DNA from: Spongiactinospora rosea
GTDB taxonomy: Bacteria > Actinomycetota > Actinomycetes > Streptosporangiales > Streptosporangiaceae
Reading direction: 5' to 3'
DNA: 64,000 nt
Assembly (NCBI RefSeq): GCF_003315795.1
Contig: NZ_QMEY01000006.1
Coordinates: 124,001 to 188,000, forward strand
Shown here: positions 50,173 through 58,376 of the stretch, piece by piece
Layout of the letters: the number at the start of each line of letters is the position of its first letter
How positions within the stretch are numbered: position 1 is the first letter of the stretch
The notes under the pieces: model-generated
Told to the model about the DNA's origin: nothing
What the model saw: the letters and a program-made list of their open reading frames with translations, nothing else
Databases searched by the model: none
Made by a program: the position numbers and the translations under genes

Positions 50173-51239
50173 GATGTGACTCCAATGTCGTGAGTGCCGT
50201 GATCGTGATGGGCGAACATCTGCAGGTGCGAGCGCAGGGACGGCGCCGCGTCGGCGGTCCACCACTCGTCGGGCACATCAACGGTCTCCACGGGCACGCC
50301 GCGCGGGGAGAGCAGCACCCGCAGCGAGGTCACGGCCGTGGACGGCAGGCTCACCACGCGCTGTCCCCGCGACAGCCCGCGCAGCGTGATCTCGGCGGGG
50401 GCCCCGCCGTCGTACACGTGGACGCCCGGCTGCTCCCTGACCAGGTCGAGGTCGGCGGGGTCCTCGCGGCGGTGCGGGAAGTAGGCGACGGGGGCGCGTT
50501 CGGCCAGATCGGCCAGCCAGCACAGGTAGGGGTCGCGGTGGATCAGGCCGTTGCGCACCAGCGAGGTGCCGAGCACGATGGTGCGCTCGTCCGGCTGGGC
50601 GGCCTCGCCGGGCCGGGCGCGCAGCCAGGGGAAGTCGTGGGTGACCAGTTCGGCGCCGGTCGCGCGTACGGCGGCGGCCAGCTCCTCGGGCACGGGCAGC
50701 GCGGTGAACACCGAGAGCCTGCCCCGGCGGGCGGCCAGGCGCAGCCGCAGGCCCGCCGCCGTGCCCAGGGCCGAGCGCAGCAGGCCGCGGACCGGGCCGG
50801 TGCGCACCGGGCGGGCGCGCAGCAGGGGCGGCAGGGCGCGGCCGCTGAGGAGTTCGAGCAGGCGGATGGTGGCCAGGCCGTCATCGACGATCACCACGCG
50901 GCGCGCGGCACCGGAGACCAGGCGCAGCTGGACCTTGCCGGAGAAGGCGTCGCCCACCACCCAGGTGCCACCGCGCGAGGGCCGCGGCATTTCGCTCTGA
51001 GCTGAATCGATCACGGAATGCGCAGGTAGGCCCATGCGGTTGAGTTCACGTCGGGTGGCGGCAAGAGCGGGCAGCTTGGCCCGCGGCACGATGCGCGTCC
51101 CGCTTCCGAGCAGGCCGGCATGGTGGGCCTCCACGGCGCAGAGCATCTGCAGCGGTGACTCCACCCAGGCCACGGCCGACCCCTGCTCCCGCGCGTGGCG
51201 CCGCCGACCGTCCTCCACGCCGGGTGATGACCCGTTCAC
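50169..51239 (-). CDS. Sialyltransferase-like (GT52-type) protein
   Basis: This 356-residue protein begins, after a polar leader, with AVAWVESPLQMLCAVEAH, typical of GT52-type sialyltransferases. It also has VVIVDDGLATI (the DDG motif), YFPHRRED and SLPSTAVTS (the Ser/Thr motif). The start may be GTG 51239 or a downstream GTG in the AVAWVE region behind GGGAGCAGGGG; I keep the longer one with low certainty. Its stop overlaps the DUF6716-type gene. The two genes converge on the plus-strand nonulosonate operon, which gives a locus with several possible transferases for one CMP-sugar. Confidence 0.72.
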   Translation of the reverse strand: MNGSSPGVEDGRRRHAREQGSAVAWVESPLQMLCAVEAHHAGLLGSGTRIVPRAKLPALAATRRELNRMGLPAHSVIDSAQSEMPRPSRGGTWVVGDAFSGKVQLRLVSGAARRVVIVDDGLATIRLLELLSGRALPPLLRARPVRTGPVRGLLRSALGTAAGLRLRLAARRGRLSVFTALPVPEELAAAVRATGAELVTHDFPWLRARPGEAAQPDERTIVLGTSLVRNGLIHRDPYLCWLADLAERAPVAYFPHRREDPADLDLVREQPGVHVYDGGAPAEITLRGLSRGQRVVSLPSTAVTSLRVLLSPRGVPVETVDVPDEWWTADAAPSLRSHLQMFAHHDHGTHDIGVTS

Positions 51240-51467
51240 GACGTCATCACCCTAGACATGGGGGATTACGGGCTCGGGAAGCCTCAGTGAACACCGGAAT
51301 ACAAGATTCCGTCTGTAGGACCTTTGCCCGATTTGCCCTCGTATGTCACCATGTATTACCTTTCACGGAGTTTGCGGCAGAGCCCCCCTGCGTCGCAGGT
51401 CAGAGCGTTGCCGCGACTTTTGCAAACTGCATAGCGCCCAGTCACGGCAGGAACCCCCTCCAGCCGG
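51240..51467. other. Promoter and leader region of the CHAP gene
   Basis: This stretch separates the divergent sialyltransferase-like gene from the ydaO-type riboswitch. TTGCCC (51333) and TATTAC (51354) with 15-base spacing are a weak promoter candidate for the leader. No gene is visible. Confidence 0.4.
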
Positions 51468-51606
51468 GGCGCAACCGCCGAGTCCGCGATACGCGGAGCC
51501 GGGGACCCAACCTCTCCCATGGGGTGAATCGGCAGGCCCGCCCACGGGCGGCCAGCCGTAGGGCCGACTTCCAGGCCCGAACCCGTCAGCTAACCCGGTA
51601 GGCGGC
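51468..51606 (+). ncRNA. ydaO/yuaA-type c-di-AMP riboswitch
   Basis: The leader of the CHAP gene carries the conserved core of the ydaO class: GAGCCGGGGACCCAA, GGGGTGAATC, GTAGGGC and CCGAACCCGTCAGCTAACC, in the usual order, closed by a P1 stem CCGCC (51475-51479) with GGCGG (51601-51605). The element ends about nine bases before the AAGGAG ribosome site of the TTG-started gene at 51628. This class binds c-di-AMP and usually turns off cell-wall hydrolase and resuscitation genes in actinobacteria. Confidence 0.9.
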
Positions 51607-51627
51607 ATGGAAGCAAGGAGTCCCCCT

Positions 51628-52275
51628 TTGTTCCTTCATCGGATCGCCCATGCCGGAAAGACCCGGCTGCTCGGCGCCGCGCTGGGTACCGCCGTGTTCG
51701 CCGGCGCCCTGACCGGCGTGCAGGCCGCGCACGCCGACACCCCCACCGACACCACCGCGGCCACCGCCCAGACCCAGCAGGCCGTGAAGGCGCAGGACGT
51801 CATCAACCTGGCCCTCACACAGGTCGGCATCAGCGAGAACGCCGCCGGTGGCGGCACCAAGTTCCATCAGTGGTACATGGCGTCGCCGCGCGCCCTGGAG
51901 ACGGTCGCCCGTGACGGCGGCAGCGTGAGCGCGTACGCCAACGCGCCGTGGTGCGCGATGTTCGTCTCCTGGGTCGGCGAGGAGGCCGGAGCCCGTCCGT
52001 CCGTCGGATGGGACGCCTACACCGTGACCCACGCCAAGTGGTTCAACGACAACCAGCGCTGGGGCACCACGCCCAAGCCGGGCGCGGTCGTGTTCTTCGG
52101 CTGGAACGGCGGCAAGCGCTTCGACGACATCGACCACGTCGGTTTCGTCATCCAGGACAACGGCAACGGAACCCTCAAGACCATCGAGGGCAACACCGGC
52201 AACGGCAAGGTCGAGGTCCGGACCCGGCCCACCAGCCAGGTGGTCGGCTACGGCTACCCCGACTACGCCGCCTGA
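51628..52275 (+). CDS. Secreted CHAP-domain peptidoglycan hydrolase
   Basis: The 215-residue product has a signal peptide cleaved after ...AAHA and a CHAP domain with the catalytic Cys in APWCAMFVSW and His in IDHVGFVI. Such amidases or endopeptidases cut peptidoglycan stem peptides. TTG 51628 follows AAGGAG seven bases upstream; an ATG at 51607 overlaps the riboswitch P1 and is less likely. Control by the c-di-AMP riboswitch links wall hydrolysis to that second messenger. A strong terminator follows. Confidence 0.9.
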   Translation: MFLHRIAHAGKTRLLGAALGTAVFAGALTGVQAAHADTPTDTTAATAQTQQAVKAQDVINLALTQVGISENAAGGGTKFHQWYMASPRALETVARDGGSVSAYANAPWCAMFVSWVGEEAGARPSVGWDAYTVTHAKWFNDNQRWGTTPKPGAVVFFGWNGGKRFDDIDHVGFVIQDNGNGTLKTIEGNTGNGKVEVRTRPTSQVVGYGYPDYAA

Positions 52276-52331
52276 CCCTCGCCTCATCAGGTCACGCCCC
52301 GATCCCGGCGGCGGGCCACCCCCGGAACCCC

Positions 52332-52370
52332 ACGGCCCCGCGCCACGGTGACCCCGTGGCGCGGGGCCGT
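52332..52370. terminator. Stem-loop terminator after the CHAP gene
   Basis: ACGGCCCCGCGCCACGG (52332-52348) and its reverse complement at 52354-52370 pair perfectly over 17 bases with a 5-base loop, 57 bases after the CHAP stop codon. Confidence 0.85.
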
Positions 52371-52461
52371 TCGGTCTTGCCGGGGCGAGCCGCGAACACG
52401 CTTCATGAACACTCCTCGTAGTGGTAAAGTGACAGTGAGTATTACCGCCAGGAGGTGGCCC

Positions 52462-52878
52462 ATGTCAACCGCTCGCCCGCCGGTCCGCGGCGTGGTCACC
52501 CTCTCGGCCGCGGCCGTGGCCGCCGCCGCCCTCGCCGCCGCCTTCCCCGCACAGGCCAAGGTCCCCCAGTCCATGCTGGGCGTCACCCGGCACGACCTCA
52601 CGGACGGCGACATCCGCCACTGGTCGCTATTCTGCGACCCCGACGGCGGCACCCACCCCGAGGCCCGCCGCGCCTGCGACGACCTGCGCGCCGTCGAGGG
52701 CGACCTGACCCTCCTGCGTGCCCGCTACCGATCCGCCCACTGCGTGGGCGGCCACACCCCCGTCCGCGTCGAGATCCGCGGCAGCTGGCACGGCCACATC
52801 GTCGGCTTCCACGCCCACTACCCCAACGCCGCCTGCCCCCACGGCACCGCCCCTTCCGCCACTCTCGTCCCCGGCTGA
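52462..52878 (+). CDS. Secreted subtilisin-inhibitor-like protein with non-canonical reactive site
   Basis: The 138-residue product has a signal peptide cut near AQA and a mature part matching the SSI family: C58-D-P-D-G-G-T-H-P and A-C72-D-D-L follow the family signature exactly, and cysteines 58, 72, 94 and 125 have the spacing of the two SSI disulfides. The reactive-site segment after C94 reads CVGGHTPV where the classic inhibitor has CPMVYDPV, so the P1 residue would be Gly96 instead of Met or Lys. The ATG at 52462 follows AGGAGG. It lies upstream of three subtilases, but inhibition of them is unproven. Confidence 0.85.
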   Translation: MSTARPPVRGVVTLSAAAVAAAALAAAFPAQAKVPQSMLGVTRHDLTDGDIRHWSLFCDPDGGTHPEARRACDDLRAVEGDLTLLRARYRSAHCVGGHTPVRVEIRGSWHGHIVGFHAHYPNAACPHGTAPSATLVPG

Positions 52879-52991
52879 CCCACCCGTTTCGTCCCGTGGG
52901 GTATACAGCGGGGCTTCGGCGTACAAAGAGCTTTCTCATTGTGTGGACATCTGGCTGGTTGACCCCGTCCTGTGCAATAGCCTGATATGCC

Positions 52992-54332
52992 GTGAGCGCA
53001 GAATCGATCGATCTGGATTCCTGGCGAGACCTGCCCGCGGCCCAGCAGCCCGACTGGCCCGACCGCGGCGAGCTCGACAAGGTCGTGGCCGAGCTGGCCG
53101 GGCTTCCGCCCCTGGTGTTCGCGGGGGAGTGCGACCAGCTCAAGACCGAGCTGGCCGCGGTGGCCCGCGGCGAGGCCTTCGTGCTGCAGGGCGGTGACTG
53201 CGCCGAGACCTTCGCCGGCGCCACCGCCGACGCGGTGCGCAACAAGCTGAAGACCCTGCTGCAGATGGCGATCGTGCTCACGTACGCGGGCAAGGTCCCG
53301 ATCGTCAAGATCGGGCGGATGGCCGGGCAGTTCGCCAAGCCCCGCTCCAAGCCCACCGAGGTGCGCGAGGGCGTCGAGCTGCCCGCCTACCGGGGCGACA
53401 TGGTCAACGGCTTCGACTTCACCCCCGAGTCCCGCGCCCCCGACCCGTGGCGGCTGCTGCGGGCCTACCACTCGGCGGCGGTGACGCTCAACCTCTGCCG
53501 CGCCTTCACCAAGGGCGGGTACGCCGACCTGCGCCAGGTGCACGCCTGGAACCAGGACTTCGTGGCCGGTTCCCCCGCCGGTCGCCGCTACGAGCGGCTG
53601 GCCAGGGAGATCGACCAGGCGCTCGCCTTCATGCGCGCCTGCGGGGCCGACCCGGAGGAGTTCCACACGGTCGAGTTCTACTCCTCGCACGAGGCGCTGC
53701 TGCTCGACTACGATCGGGCGCTCACCCGGATCGACTCGCGCACGGGCCTGCCGTACGACGTGTCGGCGCACATGGTCTGGATCGGCGAGCGCACCCGCCA
53801 CCTCGACGGTGCGCACGTGGAGTTCTTCAGCCGCATCCGCAACCCGATCGGCGTCAAGCTCGGGCCGACCACCTCGGCCGAGGACGCGCTCGCGCTGATC
53901 GAACGCCTCAACCCGGACAACGAGCCGGGCCGGCTGACGTTCATCACGCGGATGGGCGCCAAGAAGATCAGGGACACGCTGCCCCCGCTGGTGGAGAAGG
54001 TCACCGCGGGCGGCGCGGTCGTGGGCTGGGTGTGCGACCCGATGCACGGCAACACCTTCGAGGCCCCGAGCGGGCACAAGACCCGGCGCTTCGACGACGT
54101 ACTCGACGAGGTCGCGGGGTTCTTCGAGGTGCACAGGGCGCTGGGCACCCACCCCGGCGGCATCCACATCGAGTTCACCGGCGACGACGTGACCGAGTGC
54201 GTCGGCGGCGGGCACGAGGTGGTCGAGGACGACCTGGCGCTGCGCTACGAGACCGCCTGCGACCCGCGGCTGAACCGCGGGCAGTCGCTGGACCTGGCCT
54301 TCCGGGTCGCCGAGCTGTACCGCTCGGCCTGA
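52992..54332 (+). CDS. aroG: 3-deoxy-7-phosphoheptulonate (DAHP) synthase, class II
   Basis: This 446-residue enzyme joins phosphoenolpyruvate and erythrose 4-phosphate, the first step of the shikimate pathway. It is the plant-type class II form found in actinobacteria, with KIGRMAGQFAKPRS, SSHEALLLDYDRALTR, WIGERTR, GVKLGPTTS and GWVCDPMHGNT and the metal-binding Glu/His in GGIHIEFTGDDVTEC. GTG 52992 lacks a good ribosome site and the mRNA may be leaderless. The gene stands alone before a terminator. Confidence 0.94.
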   Translation: MSAESIDLDSWRDLPAAQQPDWPDRGELDKVVAELAGLPPLVFAGECDQLKTELAAVARGEAFVLQGGDCAETFAGATADAVRNKLKTLLQMAIVLTYAGKVPIVKIGRMAGQFAKPRSKPTEVREGVELPAYRGDMVNGFDFTPESRAPDPWRLLRAYHSAAVTLNLCRAFTKGGYADLRQVHAWNQDFVAGSPAGRRYERLAREIDQALAFMRACGADPEEFHTVEFYSSHEALLLDYDRALTRIDSRTGLPYDVSAHMVWIGERTRHLDGAHVEFFSRIRNPIGVKLGPTTSAEDALALIERLNPDNEPGRLTFITRMGAKKIRDTLPPLVEKVTAGGAVVGWVCDPMHGNTFEAPSGHKTRRFDDVLDEVAGFFEVHRALGTHPGGIHIEFTGDDVTECVGGGHEVVEDDLALRYETACDPRLNRGQSLDLAFRVAELYRSA

Positions 54333-54357
54333 GCGGGCGACCCGCCCCTACCGCGGC

Positions 54358-54386
54358 GAAGGGGAGCCGTCCACCGGCTCCCCTTC
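54358..54386. terminator. Bidirectional stem-loop terminator
   Basis: GAAGGGGAGCCG (54358-54369) and CGGCTCCCCTTC (54375-54386) pair perfectly over 12 bases with a 5-base loop, between the DAHP synthase and the convergent thioredoxin gene. Confidence 0.85.
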
Positions 54387-54405
54387 CGCACGCTTCGCGC
54401 TACGG

Positions 54406-54786
54406 TCAGCTCTGCTGCTTCTGCTCACCGTCCAGCTCGGCGGCGAGCTCCGCCCGGATGGCGTCCATGTCCAGCGCCTTGACCTGGCCGATCAGGTCTT
54501 CCAAGGCCGGGGCGGGCAGGGCGCCCGGCTGGGCGTAGACGACGATCCCGTCCCGGATCGCCATGATGGTCGGGATCGACGAGATCTCGAAGCCCTCGGC
54601 GAGGCCGGACTCCGCGTCGGTGTCGATCTTTCCGAACGTGATGTCCCCGTGCTTCTCCGACGCCTTCTCGAAGACCGGCCCGAACTGGCGGCACGGACCG
54701 CACCAATCGGCCCAGAAGTCGAGCAGGACGATGCCCTCATCGGCGATCTCGTTGAAGTTCTTCTCGGTTACCGCGACAGTCGCCAC
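54406..54786 (-). CDS. trxA: Thioredoxin-family protein
   Basis: The 126-residue cytoplasmic protein has the WCGPC redox motif at residues 28-32, cis-Pro in SSIPTIMAI and a Glu/Lys-rich C-terminal extension of about 15 residues beyond the thioredoxin fold. I chose GTG 54786, with GAGGAG six bases upstream, over a start at 54825. It is divergent from the TenA-like gene. It probably reduces disulfides in target proteins. Confidence 0.9.
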   Translation of the reverse strand: MATVAVTEKNFNEIADEGIVLLDFWADWCGPCRQFGPVFEKASEKHGDITFGKIDTDAESGLAEGFEISSIPTIMAIRDGIVVYAQPGALPAPALEDLIGQVKALDMDAIRAELAAELDGEQKQQS

Positions 54787-54882
54787 CAGTGGCTCCTCGC
54801 TTCCGGCGTTCACTTGACAGCCCACATAACCATGTACCCTTCGTGGGCATTCCTACCATGGTCCACTATTCAGGAGTCCCGC

Positions 54883-55548
54883 ATGACGCGCTATGGCGAA
54901 AGCCCGGAAACCGCGACCTTCAGTGAATGGCTGCGCGCGAGCAGTGAGCCCGACTGGTCCGCGGTCGTCGGGCATCCGTTCGCCACCGCCATCATCCGCG
55001 GCGAAGCCGACATGCGGCGCTACCTCGTCCAGGACTTCCAGTTCGTGGACTCCTTCACCGCGCTGCTCGGCGCGGCCGTGGCCGCCGCCGGCTCCTTCGA
55101 GGCGCGGGTGCCCTACGGCCGGTTCCTCGGCCAGATCGCCACCGACGAGGAGCGCGGCTACTTCCACCGGGCGCTCGCCGCCCTCGGCGAGGACCCGGCC
55201 GCCGCGCCCGCGCCGGAGCCGGTGACCGCGGAGTTCCGGGCGCTGATGGACGAGGCGCGCAGCGGTCAGGACTACCCGGTGATCGTGGCCGTGCTGTGCG
55301 TGGCCGAGTGGAGCTACCTCGGCTGGGCCTCGCGGGCGCGGGAGCCGCTGCCGGAGGGCTTCTTGCACCGGGAGTGGATCCAGTTGCACGAAGGGCCCGA
55401 GTTCCGGGCGTGGGTCGGCTTCCTGCGCGGCGAACTGGACCGGCTGGGCCCCGGGCTCCCGGCGGACGAGCAGGCCCGCGTCCTTGACGCCTTCCGGCGC
55501 GCGACCGTGCTGGAACGCCGGTTCTTCGACATGGCGGCCAGAATCTGA
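54883..55548 (+). CDS. TenA-family protein, likely TenA_E type
   Basis: This 221-residue helical protein matches TenA/thiaminase II in length and pattern (RRYLVQDFQFVDSFTAL, YGRFLGQIATDEERGYF). The active-site segment reads LCVAEWSYLGW. When aligned to the C-x-W-x-Y motif of classic thiaminase II, the catalytic Cys position is Ala and E142 follows; this matches the TenA_E subtype in which Glu replaces Cys. Its role may be salvage of thiamin breakdown products such as amino-HMP. ATG 54883 follows CAGGAG. No thi gene is next to it. Confidence 0.8.
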   Translation: MTRYGESPETATFSEWLRASSEPDWSAVVGHPFATAIIRGEADMRRYLVQDFQFVDSFTALLGAAVAAAGSFEARVPYGRFLGQIATDEERGYFHRALAALGEDPAAAPAPEPVTAEFRALMDEARSGQDYPVIVAVLCVAEWSYLGWASRAREPLPEGFLHREWIQLHEGPEFRAWVGFLRGELDRLGPGLPADEQARVLDAFRRATVLERRFFDMAARI

Positions 55549-55622
55549 GCAAATCATTTCAGTTACCCTCTGACATTCCGCTGCACACTGTTAGAGGAAT
55601 ATTGAAATGACGCATGAAAAGA

Positions 55623-55637
55623 TCTAGGAAATCTAGA
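55623..55637. promoter_or_regulatory. Inverted repeat in the AT-rich leader of the first subtilase
   Basis: TCTAG (55623-55627) and CTAGA (55633-55637) flank GAAAT. The element lies in a 137-base stretch that is unusually AT-rich for the window and that supplies the promoter of the subtilase gene. A regulatory role is a guess. Confidence 0.35.
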
Positions 55638-55685
55638 ATACGTTTTCGGAGGACATATAGATCATAACCTCGTGAAGGAGATCAG

Positions 55686-58193
55686 ATGTCCCGTCAATTA
55701 CGGTCCCCGGCCTCGCGCCGGAGCCCGGTCCGGCTGCTCATCGGCCTGGTGGCCGCGGCCGGCCTGTTGTTCCCCCAGGGTGCGGCGCACGCCGCGCCGT
55801 ACCGCGCCCCAGGCGATGACAAGATCGCCAAAGCGGTCGCCACCGATCTGAAGGACGGCAAGGCGACCTTCTTCGTCCGCCTCGCCGGTGAGGCGAACGT
55901 CTCGGCCGCCCGCAGGGCCGCCACCAAGCAGGCCAAGGGCAGGGCGGTTTACGCGGCCAAGACCGCGCACGCGAACAGGTCCCAGGCCAGGCTGCGAAAA
56001 CTGCTGACCGAACGCAAGGCCGCGTTCACCCCGTTCTGGATCGCCAACATCGTCAAGGTGACCGCCGATCCGGGACTGGCGACAGAGATCGCGGCGCTGC
56101 CCGAGGTCACCGCCATCGAGCCGATCGAGAAGGCCGACCCGCCGAAGCCGCGGCCGGGCAAGGCCCGGGCGAAGATCGACGCGGCCGAGTGGAACATCGA
56201 CCGCATCGGCGCGCCACAGGTGTGGACCGACCTGAAGAACCTGGGCGAGGGCGTCGTCGTCGGCATCATGGACAGCGGCGTGGACATCGAGCACCCGGAC
56301 CTCGCGGGCCAGTACCGCGGCACGAGGGCCGACGGGTACATGGACCACGACTACAACTGGACGGCGCCCGAGGGGATGTGCCCGAGCGCCGCCCCGTGCG
56401 ACCCCCACTACCACGGCACGCACGTCACCGGCACCATCGTCGGCAAGAGCGGCATCGGCGTCGCGCCCGGCGCCAAATGGATCGCCGCCGGGGGCTGCTG
56501 CGACGAGAGCGCGCTGCTCGCGGGCGGTCAGTGGATGCTCGCGCCGACCGACGTGAACGGCCAGAACCCCCGGCCCGACCTCGCCCCCGACATCATCAAC
56601 AACTCCTGGGGCGGCAAGGGGTACAAGGACACGTACGAGACGATGGTCAGCGCGTGGGTGGACGCGGGGATCTTCCCGATGTTCGCCATCGGCAACGACG
56701 GACCGGCCTGTGGCACCGCCCACTCCCCCGGGATGTTCACCGAGAGCTACGCCTCCGGCGCGTTCGGCGCGGACAACGCGGCGGCGAGCTTCTCCAGCCG
56801 CGGCGCAGGCGAGAACGGCGAGCTCAAGCCCAACATCTCCGCCCCGGGCGACGGCATCCGCTCCTCGATCCCCGAAGGCGGCTACAAGACCATAAGCGGC
56901 ACCTCGATGGCGTCTCCGCACGTGGCCGCGACGGTCGTGCTGATGCTGTCCGCCGCGCCCTCGCTGCGCGGTGACGTCGCCGCCGTCCGCGCGCTGCTCG
57001 ACAGCACGGCCATCGACGGCGACGACACCACGTGCGGCGGGACCTCCCAGGACAACAACATCTACGGGGAGGGCCGGCTGGACGCGTACGCCGCCGTCCA
57101 GGCCGCGCCCGACGACCCGCTCGGCACGCTGTCCGGGACGGTGACGTCGACGATCGGCGTGCCCGTGACCGAGGCCGACGTGACGGTCACCGGCCCGCTC
57201 GGCCGTACGGCGGCCTCCGGCGGCCAGGGCGCCTACTCCGTCCGGCGCCTGCCTCCCGGCACCTACCAGGTCACCGCGTCGCGGTTCGGATACTCCCCCA
57301 CGACCACCTCGGTGACCATCGTCGCCGGTCAGACCACCACCGCCGACCTCGCCCTGACCCTGCGCCCGCACGCCCCCGTCTCCGGGACGATCAGCGTGGC
57401 GGGCGTCCCCGAGAAGGGCGCCACGGTGAAGGTGGCCGGTACGACCGCCGAGGCGGTCACCGACGCCGCGGGCCACTACCAGCTCGGCCTTCCGCACGGC
57501 TCCTACCGGCTGGAGGTCAGCGCTTCCTCGCGTTGCGTGGGCACCGCGAGCGAGCAGATCACCGTGGCCGGGAGCGTGACCAAGAACGTGGACCTGCAGG
57601 TGCGGCACGACACCTTCGGGTACACCTGCACGAGCGGCACCGAGCCGTACGTCGCGGGCACCCAGCGCCTCACCCAGATCGACACCAAGCAGGTGGAGGA
57701 GCTGACCCTGCCGTTCCCCGTGCCGCTGTACGGCACCGCCCGCTCGGATCTGTGGGTCAGTGCCAGGGGATTCGCCTCGTTCATCGAGCCCGACGTGCCC
57801 GACAACGAACCGCTGCCCAACCCGGGCCTGCCCAACCTCGCCGTCTACCCCTTCTGGGAGAACATCTGGGTGGACGCGCAGGCCGGCGTCTACACCGCCA
57901 CGGTGGGCACGGCCCCGCACCGTTCGTTCGTCATCGAATGGCGGAACGTCACCTTCAACGACGGCAATGACCGGCGTTTGTCGTTCTCGGTACTGCTCGG
58001 TGAGGACGGCACGATCGGCTACCGCTACAAGGACATCGACGCCTGGCGCGACCAGGGTCTCAGCGCCACGATCGGCCTGGAGAACCAGGACGGCAGCGAC
58101 GCCTTCGAATACTCCTACAACGCCCGCGTGATCAGCGAGGGCCGGAGCCTGACCTTCACCGCCCCGGCCGTCCCGCGCCGGACGCGACCGTAA
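55686..58193 (+). CDS. Secreted S8 subtilase, bacillopeptidase F-like, copy 1
   Basis: This 835-residue secreted serine protease has a signal peptide (about 1-37), an I9-type propeptide region (AVATDLKDGKATFFVRL), a subtilase domain and C-terminal carboxypeptidase-regulatory-like repeats. The triad is D196 (MDSGVD), H243 (HGTHVTG) and S407 (GTSMASPH), with Asn in DIINNSWG as oxyanion residue. The overall pattern, WNIDRIGAPQVWTDL, resembles bacillopeptidase F. AAGGAG precedes the ATG. It lacks the extra Ig-like end seen in copy 2. Confidence 0.93.
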   Translation: MSRQLRSPASRRSPVRLLIGLVAAAGLLFPQGAAHAAPYRAPGDDKIAKAVATDLKDGKATFFVRLAGEANVSAARRAATKQAKGRAVYAAKTAHANRSQARLRKLLTERKAAFTPFWIANIVKVTADPGLATEIAALPEVTAIEPIEKADPPKPRPGKARAKIDAAEWNIDRIGAPQVWTDLKNLGEGVVVGIMDSGVDIEHPDLAGQYRGTRADGYMDHDYNWTAPEGMCPSAAPCDPHYHGTHVTGTIVGKSGIGVAPGAKWIAAGGCCDESALLAGGQWMLAPTDVNGQNPRPDLAPDIINNSWGGKGYKDTYETMVSAWVDAGIFPMFAIGNDGPACGTAHSPGMFTESYASGAFGADNAAASFSSRGAGENGELKPNISAPGDGIRSSIPEGGYKTISGTSMASPHVAATVVLMLSAAPSLRGDVAAVRALLDSTAIDGDDTTCGGTSQDNNIYGEGRLDAYAAVQAAPDDPLGTLSGTVTSTIGVPVTEADVTVTGPLGRTAASGGQGAYSVRRLPPGTYQVTASRFGYSPTTTSVTIVAGQTTTADLALTLRPHAPVSGTISVAGVPEKGATVKVAGTTAEAVTDAAGHYQLGLPHGSYRLEVSASSRCVGTASEQITVAGSVTKNVDLQVRHDTFGYTCTSGTEPYVAGTQRLTQIDTKQVEELTLPFPVPLYGTARSDLWVSARGFASFIEPDVPDNEPLPNPGLPNLAVYPFWENIWVDAQAGVYTATVGTAPHRSFVIEWRNVTFNDGNDRRLSFSVLLGEDGTIGYRYKDIDAWRDQGLSATIGLENQDGSDAFEYSYNARVISEGRSLTFTAPAVPRRTRP

Positions 58194-58203
58194 GGACTCC
58201 ACC

Positions 58204-58235
58204 GGCGGGCGCGGTCCTTCCGGGCCGCGCCCGCC
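58204..58235. terminator. Stem-loop terminator after the first subtilase
   Basis: GGCGGGCGCGGTCC (58204-58217) and GGGCCGCGCCCGCC (58222-58235) form a 14-base stem with one wobble pair and a TTCC loop, so copy 1 is probably transcribed separately from copies 2 and 3. Confidence 0.8.
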
Positions 58236-58376
58236 GCATGTCGTGAGCAAATTCAGCAGAATCGCCGCCGTCGCTTTTCGCTTATTTAGACGAGCGGACA
58301 ACTGGAAAGTCAATTGCTTTGGGATACATTTCCTTCGGCCGGGATGAAGATCCTCCCCAGTACGAAGGGAAAGCAC

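Noticed and set aside
51607..51627. ATG start at 51607 for the CHAP protein
   Set aside because: It immediately follows the P1 stem of the riboswitch and precedes the AAGGAG site; TTG 51628 has correct spacing.
55698..58376. Long minus-strand frames opposite the subtilases
   Set aside because: They mirror the plus-strand genes, whose catalytic motifs and signal peptides are clear; no ribosome site or known fold supports the antisense frames.
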